NCBI GenBank assembly: GCA_016758965.1
Contig: JAEPRB010000014.1
Coordinates: 186,001 to 250,000, forward strand
DNA length: 64,000 nt
Source of the DNA: Circinella minor
Lineage: Eukaryota > Mucoromycota > Mucoromycetes > Mucorales > Lichtheimiaceae
Direction: 5' to 3'
The notes under the pieces were generated by a model. The model was not told where the DNA came from. It saw only the letters and a program-made list of their open reading frames with translations, and ran no database searches. The position numbers and the translations under genes were made by a program. Of this stretch, positions 47,617 to 58,349 are shown one piece after another; the first letter of the stretch is position 1, and each line of letters begins with the position of its first letter.

Positions 47617-48559
47617 TTAAGTTTCTTTTTTAGAATGTTGGTGAACATATGGGTATATCCAATGAATGAATGTAGTTCCTATATGTCTAAGATCACAAAT
47701 CATTTGTGTCCATGATATTTCTGTTGTAGCAATATCTTGATATTTACTATTTAATTGTTCTGTTGATGATGATGATGAAGATGATGTTGAAGGTTCATTT
47801 ACAGAAACTCCTTCTGTGTGATTCACATAATCCACTAAAGCTTCATAATTCCAAAGATTTGCTTTGTAAAACATATCTAAAAATCCACCTACTACAGGGA
47901 TAGAACTAATCACCGCATCTGACGACGACCGGATTTATTTAACTTTTGTTAATATTTTTTTTTTTTGTTTTTTTTGTTTATTTGTTTCATGCAATCAGTT
48001 TTGTTATATTAAGTTAAAAAAGAATATATATGTACCAATCACAAGACTGATCATCATGCGTAATAATAACCATAAAGGAATTCCAAAAAGTGTTGATAAA
48101 TAAACTTAATACTCAATATGTGTTAGTTACAAAAGCCATTCACTCACACTTTTTATTCATAGTAAATAATTTACCTTGATAAAGTGTACATAATGAACCA
48201 AAAAATGGACCAATAATTGGTATAAATCCCTAATAAAAAAATAATAAAAATAAAAAAAAAAAAGTGAATAAGGATATGTAATAAATAGAATATGAAAATA
48301 TGTTGGGTTTTACCAATAAAGAATCTATTCCGAGTGGAATGGGTGAACCTGGGACAGCATTATCTAACCAGTTTGCATAACGTTCAATCTTTTTAAGTAA
48401 TTTCTTTCGTTTTTTATCACTCATTTTTTTTTTTGGTGTTGTGTGACGAAGATAATCAAATTGGCGTTCTAATCTTGTCATTCGTGCTGTTCCGTGAGGA
48501 CGTACACTTTCAACACGTTCTGGTACTTTTAATCGATTATATATCCAACGTTGAAACAT
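47617..48559 (-). CDS. DUF4112-like membrane protein
   Basis: Function is unknown. Four exons (48559-48314, 48229-48175, 48104-48036 and 47918-47617) give 223 residues. After a basic N-terminus (KKKMSDKKRKKLLKKIERY) comes the DUF4112 pattern WLDNAVPGSPIPLGIDSLLG, continued as FIPIIGPFFGSLCTLYQ. A hydrophobic stretch (FGIPLWLLLRMMISLVIG) and then the second conserved loop SIPVVGGFLDMFYKANLWNY follow. The C-terminus is Ser-rich and then helical. The small size, the conserved Gly/Pro loops and two or three hydrophobic segments fit that small family of predicted membrane proteins in fungi and bacteria. Confidence 0.8.
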
Positions 48560-48821
48560 ATTTTCTTTTTTAAAATAATAATACTAATAATTAAAAAATT
48601 AAAAAGAACTGAAAAAAAAAAAAAAACTAAAAACTGTGAAATGTGAAAAAAAAAAAAATAAAGTGCCCGAGACAAAAAAAAAAAAAGATGACGTTTTGAA
48701 GTATTTCATATGACAACATAATCATATTATCTCCTTTAATGTTTATGTATATCTTTCAAACAATAAGGAAAAACAAACAACTATTACATATTATTTTTTT
48801 TTATTACAGTAAAATTATTTT
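48560..48821. other. Short spacer between tandem minus-strand genes
   Basis: This spacer is A-homopolymer rich and holds the DUF4112-like promoter and the 3' end of the Pex23-like gene. No gene is seen. Confidence 0.35.
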
Positions 48822-50510
48822 TTAACTCCTTTTTCGTAATCCTTCCTTTGCTACGCTTTCTGTAGTTGTGATGGTAGTTGTGGGTGTGCTCGTTATACTA
48901 TTTGAATGATCCTCCATTTCATGCACTGGTTTTTCAAATCGACGTTCAACTAAACGAGCTCTTCGAGACCAACGACGTCGTCGAGTAAACGTTTGCATTG
49001 CTGGATGACCTGTTAATTGTTTCCAAGCATTGTTGCCATATTCCCAACCGTTACGATCTACACGACCTTGAATTTCACCAGTCATATCTACCCACCAATC
49101 CCCATCTGCCCAGCTCCATACTTTTTTGGTTGTCTGTTTAATAGCTACTCCATCGCCACCAATAATAGGTCGATATTGTACAGTTTCACTGGAGGCTGGT
49201 AATTCAAATCCTTCTTTTGATTGTACTGGTGCAAGTTGATTATCTGTCCAGGGAGCACGTTCACTTGGCATCATATTAGTAGTCCAATCCATACCTAGCC
49301 ACCATCGCTATTATATATATATATATATATGAAAATTAATAAACTCATCTCACTTTCATCAATATTTATATATAAATATATGTAAAATAAATAAAATCAC
49401 TTGTTTTACCTGATTTTCGTAAATATCAAATTGGAAAATCATTTCCGTTCGTAATCCATCAGATGTATTTTTTTCTTCTGCTTGATTTTCACTTTTTATC
49501 ACATCCATTGCTTTGGATTTTTCACGACGTACGCGTTTCGTTAATCGTTTGATCCATGATTTGAATTGATTACCGTTAGAAGAAATGTTTTCAGTTGTTG
49601 CTGGGACACGGAATGGAACCACAATCGATACCATGGAAATGACCAAGGCAACACCATAGGCCCAACAAGCAGCGATTGCATGTGTGATAAGAACATTTCG
49701 ACGAAGAGCCATTACAATAACTTTAAACCAAGGGGAAGAACTAACTAATAAGAATGATCCAACCAATGCAAAAATACCATGGGTGCCAAGTACCCAATTA
49801 AAAATGATCCATACAGGCCAAGCATAAAGTAACATTGTCAATGTAGATGCAACGACATCTGGACGTGAACCATCCAATATTTCATCACGTATCCAATGAA
49901 TCCATTCTCGTACACGATCCACATAGGCATTCACAATAGCCAAATGAACAAGTGTATCGTCCAGCGATACATGACCTTCAGGTTGAAATTTACGTGAAAT
50001 AAGTAATTGCTCTTCCTCTTCTTGTTGTTGTTTATGGCGTCGTCGATCATCATCATCATCATAATAATCATTATCATTGTTCTTGGCATCTTGTTGTTGT
50101 TTTACTCGTTGTATTTGTCGTTCTTTTTCCAATCGTTCTCGTCGTGCACGTAAAGTTCTAACTTTAAGCCAACCTTTAGCTAATTGGACCATGATTAAAG
50201 TGGGTAATACAAATGTAAGAACAGGTGCAGTCCATAAACATAACCCGATCCATAAAAGTAATGCTAATAGAGACTGTCGAGAGTCAGGTGTTTCCCATGT
50301 CATAACTTGAATAATGTGTGCGCAATGATGAATGAATGGACCCAAAACGACAAGCATTTTTAAAATGGGTGTTGGTATTTGATCGAGTGTTTGTACGGTA
50401 TAAGGTGATGTGAAACTACGACCATCATTAGAGGAGAAAGAGGTGGTATCAATATAATTGCCTTTTCGTAAATTGCTTGATGCACTTGTGACAGAATCAG
50501 TTTCTGCCAT
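48822..50510 (-). CDS. Dysferlin-domain membrane protein, Pex23/Pex30 group
   Basis: Proteins of this group sit in ER or peroxisome membranes and control peroxisome number and ER-peroxisome contacts. Two exons (50510-49410 and 49307-48822) give 528 residues. The first half has hydrophobic pairs typical of the reticulon-like Pex24p region (SLLALLLWIGLCLWTAPVLT, FVLPTLIMVQLAKGW, then IFNWVLGTHGIFALVGSFLL and HAIAACWAYGVALVISMV). A basic/Gln-rich loop lies between them. The C-terminus is a dysferlin domain: RWWLGMDWTTNMMPSERAPW is its first part and VWSWADGDWWVDMTGE with DRNGWEYGNNAW its second, with the characteristic Trp residues. The start at 50510 is preferred because the upstream in-frame extension is a poly-Phe/Lys leader. 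Which of the Pex23, 24, 28-32 paralogues it equals is unclear. Confidence 0.88.
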
Positions 50511-52099
50511 TTCTTTTATTATAAATGTAGTATTTTTTTTTTTTAATAAAAGAAAGAAAAAAATTACGGAAACACAAAGGAAAAGAGTAAAAGTCAATTA
50601 TTGATTATTTTTATTAGAATCATATGAATATTTTACCCACCAAAAATCCTTGTGACCCAAAAAAAGAAAAAAGAATCATTTTAAACTACTTTTTTGACAT
50701 GTGCTTGTTAATCAATTTTAACTTTTTTTTTTTTTTTTTTTTGTGAACTGAGTACATACGTATCATTTTTATTTTTTACATTTTATTATGATATATATAT
50801 ATCATAATATGTTTACAGGATAGTAGACTACATATTTATAGTAGCATATTGACAACATTTATAAACAAATACTAATACAAGATACGTATCCTTCATATTA
50901 AACTCCTTTTTTTTTTATTTAGCTTATGATAATAGGCCACTTACAAAAAAAAAAAAATTGACTTTGGTTTTTTTTCTTGGTCTTCTATTAAAACAATAAC
51001 CTTTTATTTTTATACCCTTTTTAGTAATAATTATAGGTCTAAAAGAAACCAGTTATTTATTATATAAATATCATTTATGAATCCCTTCTTTCTAGCCAGC
51101 TGTTGTTTATTTATGTTTATATGAATAGTAATAATAATAATAATAATAAATACGTACAACGTGTTATTATTTTGGAAAAAAAAAAAAAAACAATTAAACA
51201 ACATGAGTATTTTATTCTACTATTTAATAAGTTACATTTAATTTATCATTGATTGCTTTCGCTGTTTTTTTTTTTTTTCTGAATAAAGTGTTTTTACTAT
51301 TACTCTGTAATTATTAAAATCAGCGCGCGATTACCTATTAAAAAGAAAACTTTAAATTATGTCATGTCAATTCATGCATTTTTAGATAAACTGACACATT
51401 GTTGCACATAATATAGAATATTTTTTTTTAACCAATTTTTTTTAATAAATGAAACTTTTTTCTGCTTATGTATTTTACATATTGACTGTTTATTCAATAG
51501 GATCAGATTTATTACAATATTGTGATCACAGGTTTTTTTTTTTTTTTTTTTATCTGTCTCAATATACTTTTTTTTCAAGCGTTCTACAGACACGCCCACC
51601 CTTTTAAATAGCAAGTCATTATAAATTTTATTGACAAATTAGATCTTTTAATTACTTAGTACATAATATACTAAAGATAAACATTTTTCCCATATCGATT
51701 AAAGACGACAACAACAGTCAATAAATTTAATTAGATGCTTTATATTTTAATATAATTCGTGAAGATGGGAGTTACAACATAACAATATAACATTCAAACC
51801 ATAGATACGATATGTGTCGTATTAAATTCAATTTACGTTGTAAGATAATATCAGAAGAAATAAAATATATCTGCCTTAATGGTCTATTACCTATATACCT
51901 AATGTACGTACGTACTTTTTTTTTTATTTATAAGATCATAAATAATTTTATTGATTCTAGTCTTATTATACTATATTTAGGAATTATGTCCCGATAAGCT
52001 GGGATCCGTTTGCTGAGTTTTGATTTCTTGGAAAGCCCTAAAAGAAGTTTGAGCAGGTGCAAACCAAATGAACCTCCTCTTTGATCCATCCATAACAAG
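50511..52099. other. Gene-free region upstream of eL41
   Basis: This region carries long homopolymers, a 26-bp perfect palindrome at 50784-50809 (ends TATTATG...CATAATA), an AAT repeat near 51128-51150 and a GTACGTACGTAC block near 51903. The last ~100 bases before 52100 are less AT-rich and are likely the eL41 promoter and 5' leader. Confidence 0.45.
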
Positions 52100-52300
52100 A
52101 GTATGTATAATATTCAATCCATCCATCCATCCATCCATCCATCCATATATATATATATATATATATATAATTATTCATCCATCCATCCATACTAACTTTA
52201 TCCTATCATTCATTTATAAACAGTGAGAGATAAATGGAAAAAGAAACGCCAACGACGTCTCAAAGCCAAGAGAAGAAAGATGAGAGCTAGAAGCAAATAA
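52100..52300 (+). CDS. RPL41: Large-subunit ribosomal protein eL41
   Basis: eL41 is the smallest ribosomal protein, an almost entirely basic helix at the subunit interface. The product is exactly 25 residues, the universal length. It begins Met-Arg-Asp and contains KWKKKRQRRLKAKRRK, then MRARSK at the end, matching the known pattern of the family. The start codon is split. A at 52100 is followed by an intron with GTATGT donor (52101) and AAACAG acceptor (to 52223), and TG at 52224 completes ATG. The only other ATG in the frame lies inside the protein. The intron is largely ATCC and AT microsatellite. The gene was found by eye because its coding sequence is only 78 nt. Confidence 0.92.
52117..52190. 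repeat. (ATCC)n-(AT)n-(ATCC)n microsatellite inside the eL41 intron
   Basis: About seven ATCC units (52117-52144) are followed by an AT run to about 52169 and then a further CATC/ATCC block (about 52176-52190). Together they make up over half of the 123 bp intron. Confidence 0.85.
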
Positions 52301-53498
52301 ACGAACCGCTTTTCCTCTCATTCAACATGTTGAAATTGGGAAGGTCGACGGTTACAAAAGTTTTCGCAGTTGGTGTTGCGCGGTGGGCACGCTCTATCTA
52401 TATTTTTTTTTTTCATTCGACTTTATTCAGAAAAAAAAAATTGTGTGTGTTTCTTTCCCCCCTCTCTTCTCGAATTCATCGAGCTTTTCTCAACATGTAA
52501 AATGAAACTTCTACCTAAAAATAAACAAGGATCGTAAAACATCTCTCAAATATAATTATTCTAATGGGTTTCAAGTTGTGATATGTATATGTTTGTATGT
52601 GTGTGTGTGAGGGTGTGAGCTGGTATTATTATAATTATTTATGAAACTTGGAAATATACAAGTAACAAGTAAAACATATATGGGGCAAATAGGTTAGCGA
52701 TATCATTTTTATTCTTATTACAATGTTTGTATATATATATATGAAGGAAGTAGTGTAAACATCTTCTTTTTTAGTATGTTTCTTTTTTTTTTTTTCTATG
52801 AACAAGGAAAAAAAAAAGATCAAGTAACGATAATAATAATATTCTAGAAAACTCAATAATAATAATAATAAGCAATAGTGATAAAATAATTTTGTCAGTG
52901 GAGGGGTTTTTTTTTCAGATTTGTTGTATATAAATATATATGCTATGTATAAAACTTGTATAGTAGATGCAAAAAAAAAAAAGAGATTATTGTTTTTTGT
53001 ATGGTTGTTGTGGTGATATTTTATGAAAAAATGCTCATTTGTTGTAGGGTGGGTGTGGGTGTGGGTGTGGGGATAGGGAAGTGTGTGTAAGGTAAAATAA
53101 TTGTGTAAGTTGTGTATTTTTAAGTAAAAGGGATAGGGAAAAAAAAAGAAAAGAAGAGGAGAACAGGGTAAATAGTGTTAAAAAAGAAGAAAGAAAAAAA
53201 AAAAACAAAGCAAAAGTACACGTTATGATTACAAAGGGTTGTGTGTGTGTGTGTGTGTGTTTAAAGGGTTAGTTAGGAGAGGGATTTAGAAAAAAAGAGA
53301 GAGAAAAATATGAAGAAAAAAAAAAAAAAAGAATATATAAAAACCTTCTTGTTTTTTTTTTTCAAATAATACTAAAAGACATTGTATACTAGCTTATTAT
53401 TATTATTATTGTTTTTTTTTTTTTTCATTATTGCTGTGTTTTGGATTTTTGTCCACTGGTTTGGGATGATGCTGTAATAATATAGTTTTTTTTTTTTT
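52301..53498. other. Gene-free region downstream of eL41
   Basis: This region holds the eL41 3' end and the importin-beta 3' end (convergent). It includes GGGTGT repeats near 53049-53072, a GT repeat at 53239-53260 and A-rich stretches. No gene is supported. Confidence 0.45.
53239..53260. repeat. (GT)n microsatellite
   Basis: About 11 GT units lie in the spacer between eL41 and importin beta. Confidence 0.85.
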
Positions 53499-53572
53499 TT
53501 ACTGTGAAGCCCGCTTGACCATCTATATAATTAAGTAATTAATTAAATCAGTTAAATTTATTACCTAGGATA

Positions 53573-53614
<42 letters not shown>

Positions 53615-56600
53615 CTTCTTTAGCCCATCGTGCAGTCTCCTTGGTAGAAGTACCATAATGACGACTTGTTCTAGCTTCCCGAAGAAGAAGTGGGATCCAA
53701 TCAGCTTGGAGTAATTGTTTTATTTGTCCTCCAAATGCATCTGCCAAATCACTATTGTAGATAAATAAAATAAAATAAGTTTCTTGTAAAAGTCACCCCC
53801 CTTTTTTATACCATTTTTTTTTATATAACTTACCCCAAAAGACCAATTAATGCTCTTGTCAAAGAGTCTGAACGGTTAGGGTCTACTGCCAATGCATTCA
53901 TAAAGTGGAAAACACCTTGCATATACGATAAAAGAACACCAGCTAATATAAATATATTCCAATAAAGTAATAAGTAAAAAGAAAACTAGAAAATCATTCT
54001 ATAAACAAAGATCAAAACACTTTTTTTTTTTTTTTTTACCTCTTTGTGAGCCAGAAAATCCTTGAACAATACCAACATAAGCTTCTACATTGCCTTCATG
54101 AAGTGTATTAACATAATCAATCATTTCAAAGTTATCCTTTTCAGCACGCATGCTTCCAGCTTGTTGAAGGACCATCATGACAACATCCAAATAAGGTTCA
54201 AATTTTTCACCAATGGCTAAAGCGACATCACCAAAGCAAGAAAGAATATTGGGTTTGACTGTACGATGCAATACTGGGCTTTGCAAATTCGATACAAGAA
54301 GTTGCATGAATGTATTACAATAAACGGTGACACCTTCACCCAATGCACGACATAAATCACCAATTAATCCTACGGCAATGGAACAAAGCTGATATTCGGC
54401 TGGGTTTTGTAAAGCAGTACATAAGATAGGAACAAAAGGTTCAGCATACCGTGAAAAATCAGATTCCAATGCACTTGTCATAGCACCAATCGCTAAAAAG
54501 GCGTCTTCCGTAATTGTGGATTGTTTGGATGTGCTGTTAAGAAGATGAAGCAATCCAGTCATAATACGATCTGCTACGGAAGCAATATCTCGTGAAAGAC
54601 GACGAATACAGTTCTACATTTATTAAAAATAATAAATAAGATGACAAGAAAGAACAGAGAGAGAGAGAGAGTTAGATATATTTAATATAATATATTGCAA
54701 AAAAAAAAAAAAGAAAAAAAAAACAGAATTTTCAATTAGAAAATAGAGTGGTCAATCACTTACAGTAAGAACACCAAGCAAGCTAGATTGTAATTCACTA
54801 TGTTCAGCTCTATCATCAGCACCAACAATTTGGTTCTCCAAAGCAATAGTTTGATCCAAACGATCCAAGACCGTTAATGCAATTTTTTGTACCATAGGAA
54901 TACAATCCTATATATAATAAAATTAATTAGTTTTAAGTTTTGTTGAACACAAAAAACCGTCCCCCTCCAAACTTACATTAGCAGAGAACATAACAAGAGA
55001 AGAAATGGCTTCATAGGCCGATGTTCTACAATTGGATTCGTTATCTGAACGATCAGCGAATTGTAAAAGAGCGGTCGAGATACCTTCGAAATACATGGAA
55101 AGAGCTGAAGTAGGGGCTTCTTCACCAATAGCAGGACCCAATTGTTCTGCCAAATTCATCAATGACCAACAACAGTTACCAACAATACGAGGGTTATCTT
55201 GGAGACCAAGAACAAGAGCAGAAACCAAATCACGAAGATGAATTTCAGGCTTGATACATTGAATGAGAAGTTCAGAAACACGACCTAAAGTCCAAGCAAC
55301 AGTATCCTTTACATTCACAACTGGATCAGTCATCATATTAATCAAGGTAGGAAGTGCTTGATCGACGAGTGGCATTAATACAGTATCATCAGGACCATCC
55401 AAAATAGAACCAAAGGCCATGACAGCAGCTTCACGATATCTCCAGTCTGTATTTTGAATATTTGACTCAACAAAGGGTACAACAGGACCAATCACATTAT
55501 TTCGTACACACTGAGCAAAGAGTGATAAACAAGTAGCTGCTGCCATCGATACACTCCATTCATCCTCATCTTCATCTTCTTCCTGTTTTGTTAACAACCA
55601 TAATAATACGGGCATAATATCACCAGTTGCATATTCGGCAAAGTTATACAAGTTATGCTCTGGGGTCTCTCCCATTTCAGCAGCCTAGATAAATTATGCA
55701 TATCATTTTTTTTTTAAAAAAAAAAATTAGATTCAAATTTAACGAAAAAATGTTGATAATAATAATAGTCATTACCTCAAGGGCTTCTTCCTTTAATTCA
55801 ATTTCTTCGTCACAGACGGTAGACCAGAATTCAATAGCTTGAAGTACAACTTTTTCATCTTCTTGATTATTCATACCAGCAACTGTAAGCTACATATATA
55901 TAAAAGAGAAGGGTTAAGATCATAACTATATACATGACGCAAAAAAAAAAAAAAAAAAACTCCTATTTTTTTTTTTAAAAAAAATAATACTTACGCCAAA
56001 TAAAGCCTTTTCCATATAGTAACGCATCTTATCATAATAAAGCTGCATAATTCGAACAAGACATTCAAATGCTGCTACTTGAACATCACTTGATTGACTT
56101 TGTGTAGCTTCACATACAACTTGCATAATGAAATTACGTTCACCTTCACGTTCAAAGTTTTCCTTGACAAATTCAAGAGAATTGTTAAGGGCACGAATAG
56201 CAGCAAGACGAACTTCTTGACTAAATAATAAAAAGTAATAATATATATATTAAAAAAAAAGAAAGAAAGAAAGAATTTTTTCACATATTCTATCATAATT
56301 CATAATATAAAGAAGAGTTAATAAAACTTACTCTTGTTCCTCTTTTCGTGCTCCTTGAACGACAGCTGTTAAAATTTCATTAGATTGACGTTGTAAACAG
56401 ACAGGATCCTGAAAAAAATAAAAGAATAATTAAGTATATTAAACCCAAAAAAAAAAAAAGGTTTTAAAATAAATAAAAAAAACGTACTGTTGCTTCACAA
56501 ACATAACCAATAGCTTGAAGCGTTGCCATCTTTAATGCTGCATTATCGGTGTTTGTGACATTTTCAAGAACAATACGGATTAAATCCGGCCATTCTTGCA

Positions 56601-57459
56601 AAGGTAATTCAATTTCTGCAATAGCAGCAATAACCTAAAAGAAAGAATTTTATTTAGTTTTCTTTTTTTTTTTTTAGTTCCTACTCCTCTCTTTCTTTTT
56701 TATTATTATTATATATATATATATTTTTACCTGACCAGCAATGTTAGCAACAGGTTTTCTTGGTGTTGCGAGAGTTAAAAGTGCCTAATAGTATATAGAT
56801 CCAAATAGATAGTTTTTTAATATGATTATTGTTATTAATAACCAAAAAAACGCAATAAACATATATTTAATACAATACCCCTTGTTTGACTTGATTTCTA
56901 GTATCCGCATCTACTGCTAACCATCGTCCAGTTTGTTCTTCTTTACGAGCATATTCCTATATATTAAAAAAGTAGATAAATAAATTAAAAATTCATACAA
57001 AAAATAAAAAATAAAATAACATACTTTGGCAGACAAACTATTTTTTAATGCAAGACCAGCTGCCATACGAATTGGATCTTCAGCTTGATCATTGGCTACT
57101 TGTTGAATCAACACGAGAGAATATTGGGCCTATATATATATATATATATAAATTATTATTATTATTATTATTTTTGAAAACGATCCAAATCAAATTAAAA
57201 GTAAAAGAAAAAAAAAAAAAAAACTTACATAGTTCTCTTGAGCCAAAAGTTGAAGTTTTTGAGTAGCATCTTCGCGAAGAGCTTGATCTATAATTTTTTA
57301 AACAATAGAAAAAAAAAAAATAATTATCAATGATCAGATTCCATCTATAATAAATAAAAAAAGTTTTTTTTTTATTTTTATTTGTTGCTTAATCGATTGT
57401 TCAAAAAAAAAAAGAATACCTTGAGAGAGTGTATGTGCGAGAAGAGTAGCTACGTCCAT
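53499..57459 (-). CDS. KAP95: Importin subunit beta-1 (karyopherin beta-1)
   Basis: This receptor carries importin-alpha/cargo complexes through the nuclear pore and is released by Ran-GTP. Fifteen coding exons (57459-57420, 57287-57229, 57129-57025, 56956-56879, 56784-56731, 56634-56488, 56408-56332, 56220-55995, 55889-55776, 55684-54977, 54907-54764, 54613-54040, 53942-53834, 53751-53616 and 53522-53499) join to 864 residues, matching the roughly 860 of the yeast protein. It is built of HEAT repeats. Recognisable stretches include [17 protein letters not shown] near the N-terminus, [17 protein letters not shown], the acidic loop [19 protein letters not shown] that contacts Ran, [39 protein letters not shown] and [17 protein letters not shown]. 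The last exon is only 24 nt. A 5' leader intron precedes the start codon. Confidence 0.96.
53574..53606. repeat. 33-base A homopolymer in importin-beta intron
   Basis: The run lies in the last intron, giving a poly-T on the coding strand just after the donor side. Its exact length is likely to be unstable or uncertain. Confidence 0.8.
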
Positions 57460-57483
57460 AGCGATTGTGGAATTCTCGAGAAA

Positions 57484-57703
57484 CTGTCAAAAGTAATTAA
57501 AAAAAGAAAAAGAAAGAAAGAGAAAGAGAATTAAAATTAAAAAAAAAAAAAAAAGAGAAAGAGAAAGAGAAAAAAATAAAATAAAATGAAAATAACAAAA
57601 GAAAAAAAAAAACTGTCAAATAACTGATACTAATAAAATAGTAATGATCCTTTTTTTTTTTTTTTAACTTCACTTAATTTAAAGTTTTAAATGAAAAACT
57701 TAC
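57484..57703 (-). other. Probable 5' leader intron of importin beta-1
   Basis: On the minus strand a GTAAGT donor at 57703 and a TTGACAG acceptor at 57485-57484 bound a 220 bp purine-run segment, 24 bp before the start codon. Both splice motifs are good, and no coding frame is needed across it. It is inferred from motifs only. Confidence 0.6.
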
Positions 57704-58181
57704 AAAGTTGATTTTTCGTTGTTTTGCCTTCAAAAAAAAAAAAGAGAGAGAGACCAACAAAAGACTTTTTTTTTTTTTTTTTTGTTCCCTTTTCCTAACG
57801 CGTTAAAAGAAAAAAAAAAAAAGGTTTTGGCTGCGCGCGAAAAAAAAAAAAAAATGCTCTTCTTATGGTTACGTCATATTTTATTTTTTGGGTGGTTGGT
57901 TACTTACAAAATGATATTATAGTCCGATTCTTCCCCTCCCCCCCCCCTCATTTATTTCATTTTACGTTTACAACTGATTGAATTATATTGTTATCAGTAA
58001 CAAATTTCTATGAGGATTTTTTTTTAAACTGCACATGACTATCAGGAGTTATACTTTTTGTACGACAACAATAAAATAGCTTGGGATAAAATAAAATAAA
58101 ATAAAAACCTTGATATAGAATTATTATTTAACAATACACTACGATATATTTATTTACTGGTATATAATATAATATTAAAAG

Positions 58182-58213
<32 letters not shown>

Positions 58214-58349
58214 AGCGAGAGGAAGGGAGAGTGTGAGTGAGTGAGGTTATTTAATATACAGAAGAAACAAAGTAATACAACAATAAAGATTATGTGAGGA
58301 GGGATATATGTAATTATATATTATATAAATATATAAAAAAAAGATGTGT
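57704..58349. other. Importin-beta promoter and 3' end of the F-box-LRR gene
   Basis: This gene-free spacer is A/T-homopolymer rich. It contains a 27-base A run at about 58184-58210 and a GCGCGC patch near 57833. No other feature is seen. Confidence 0.4.
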
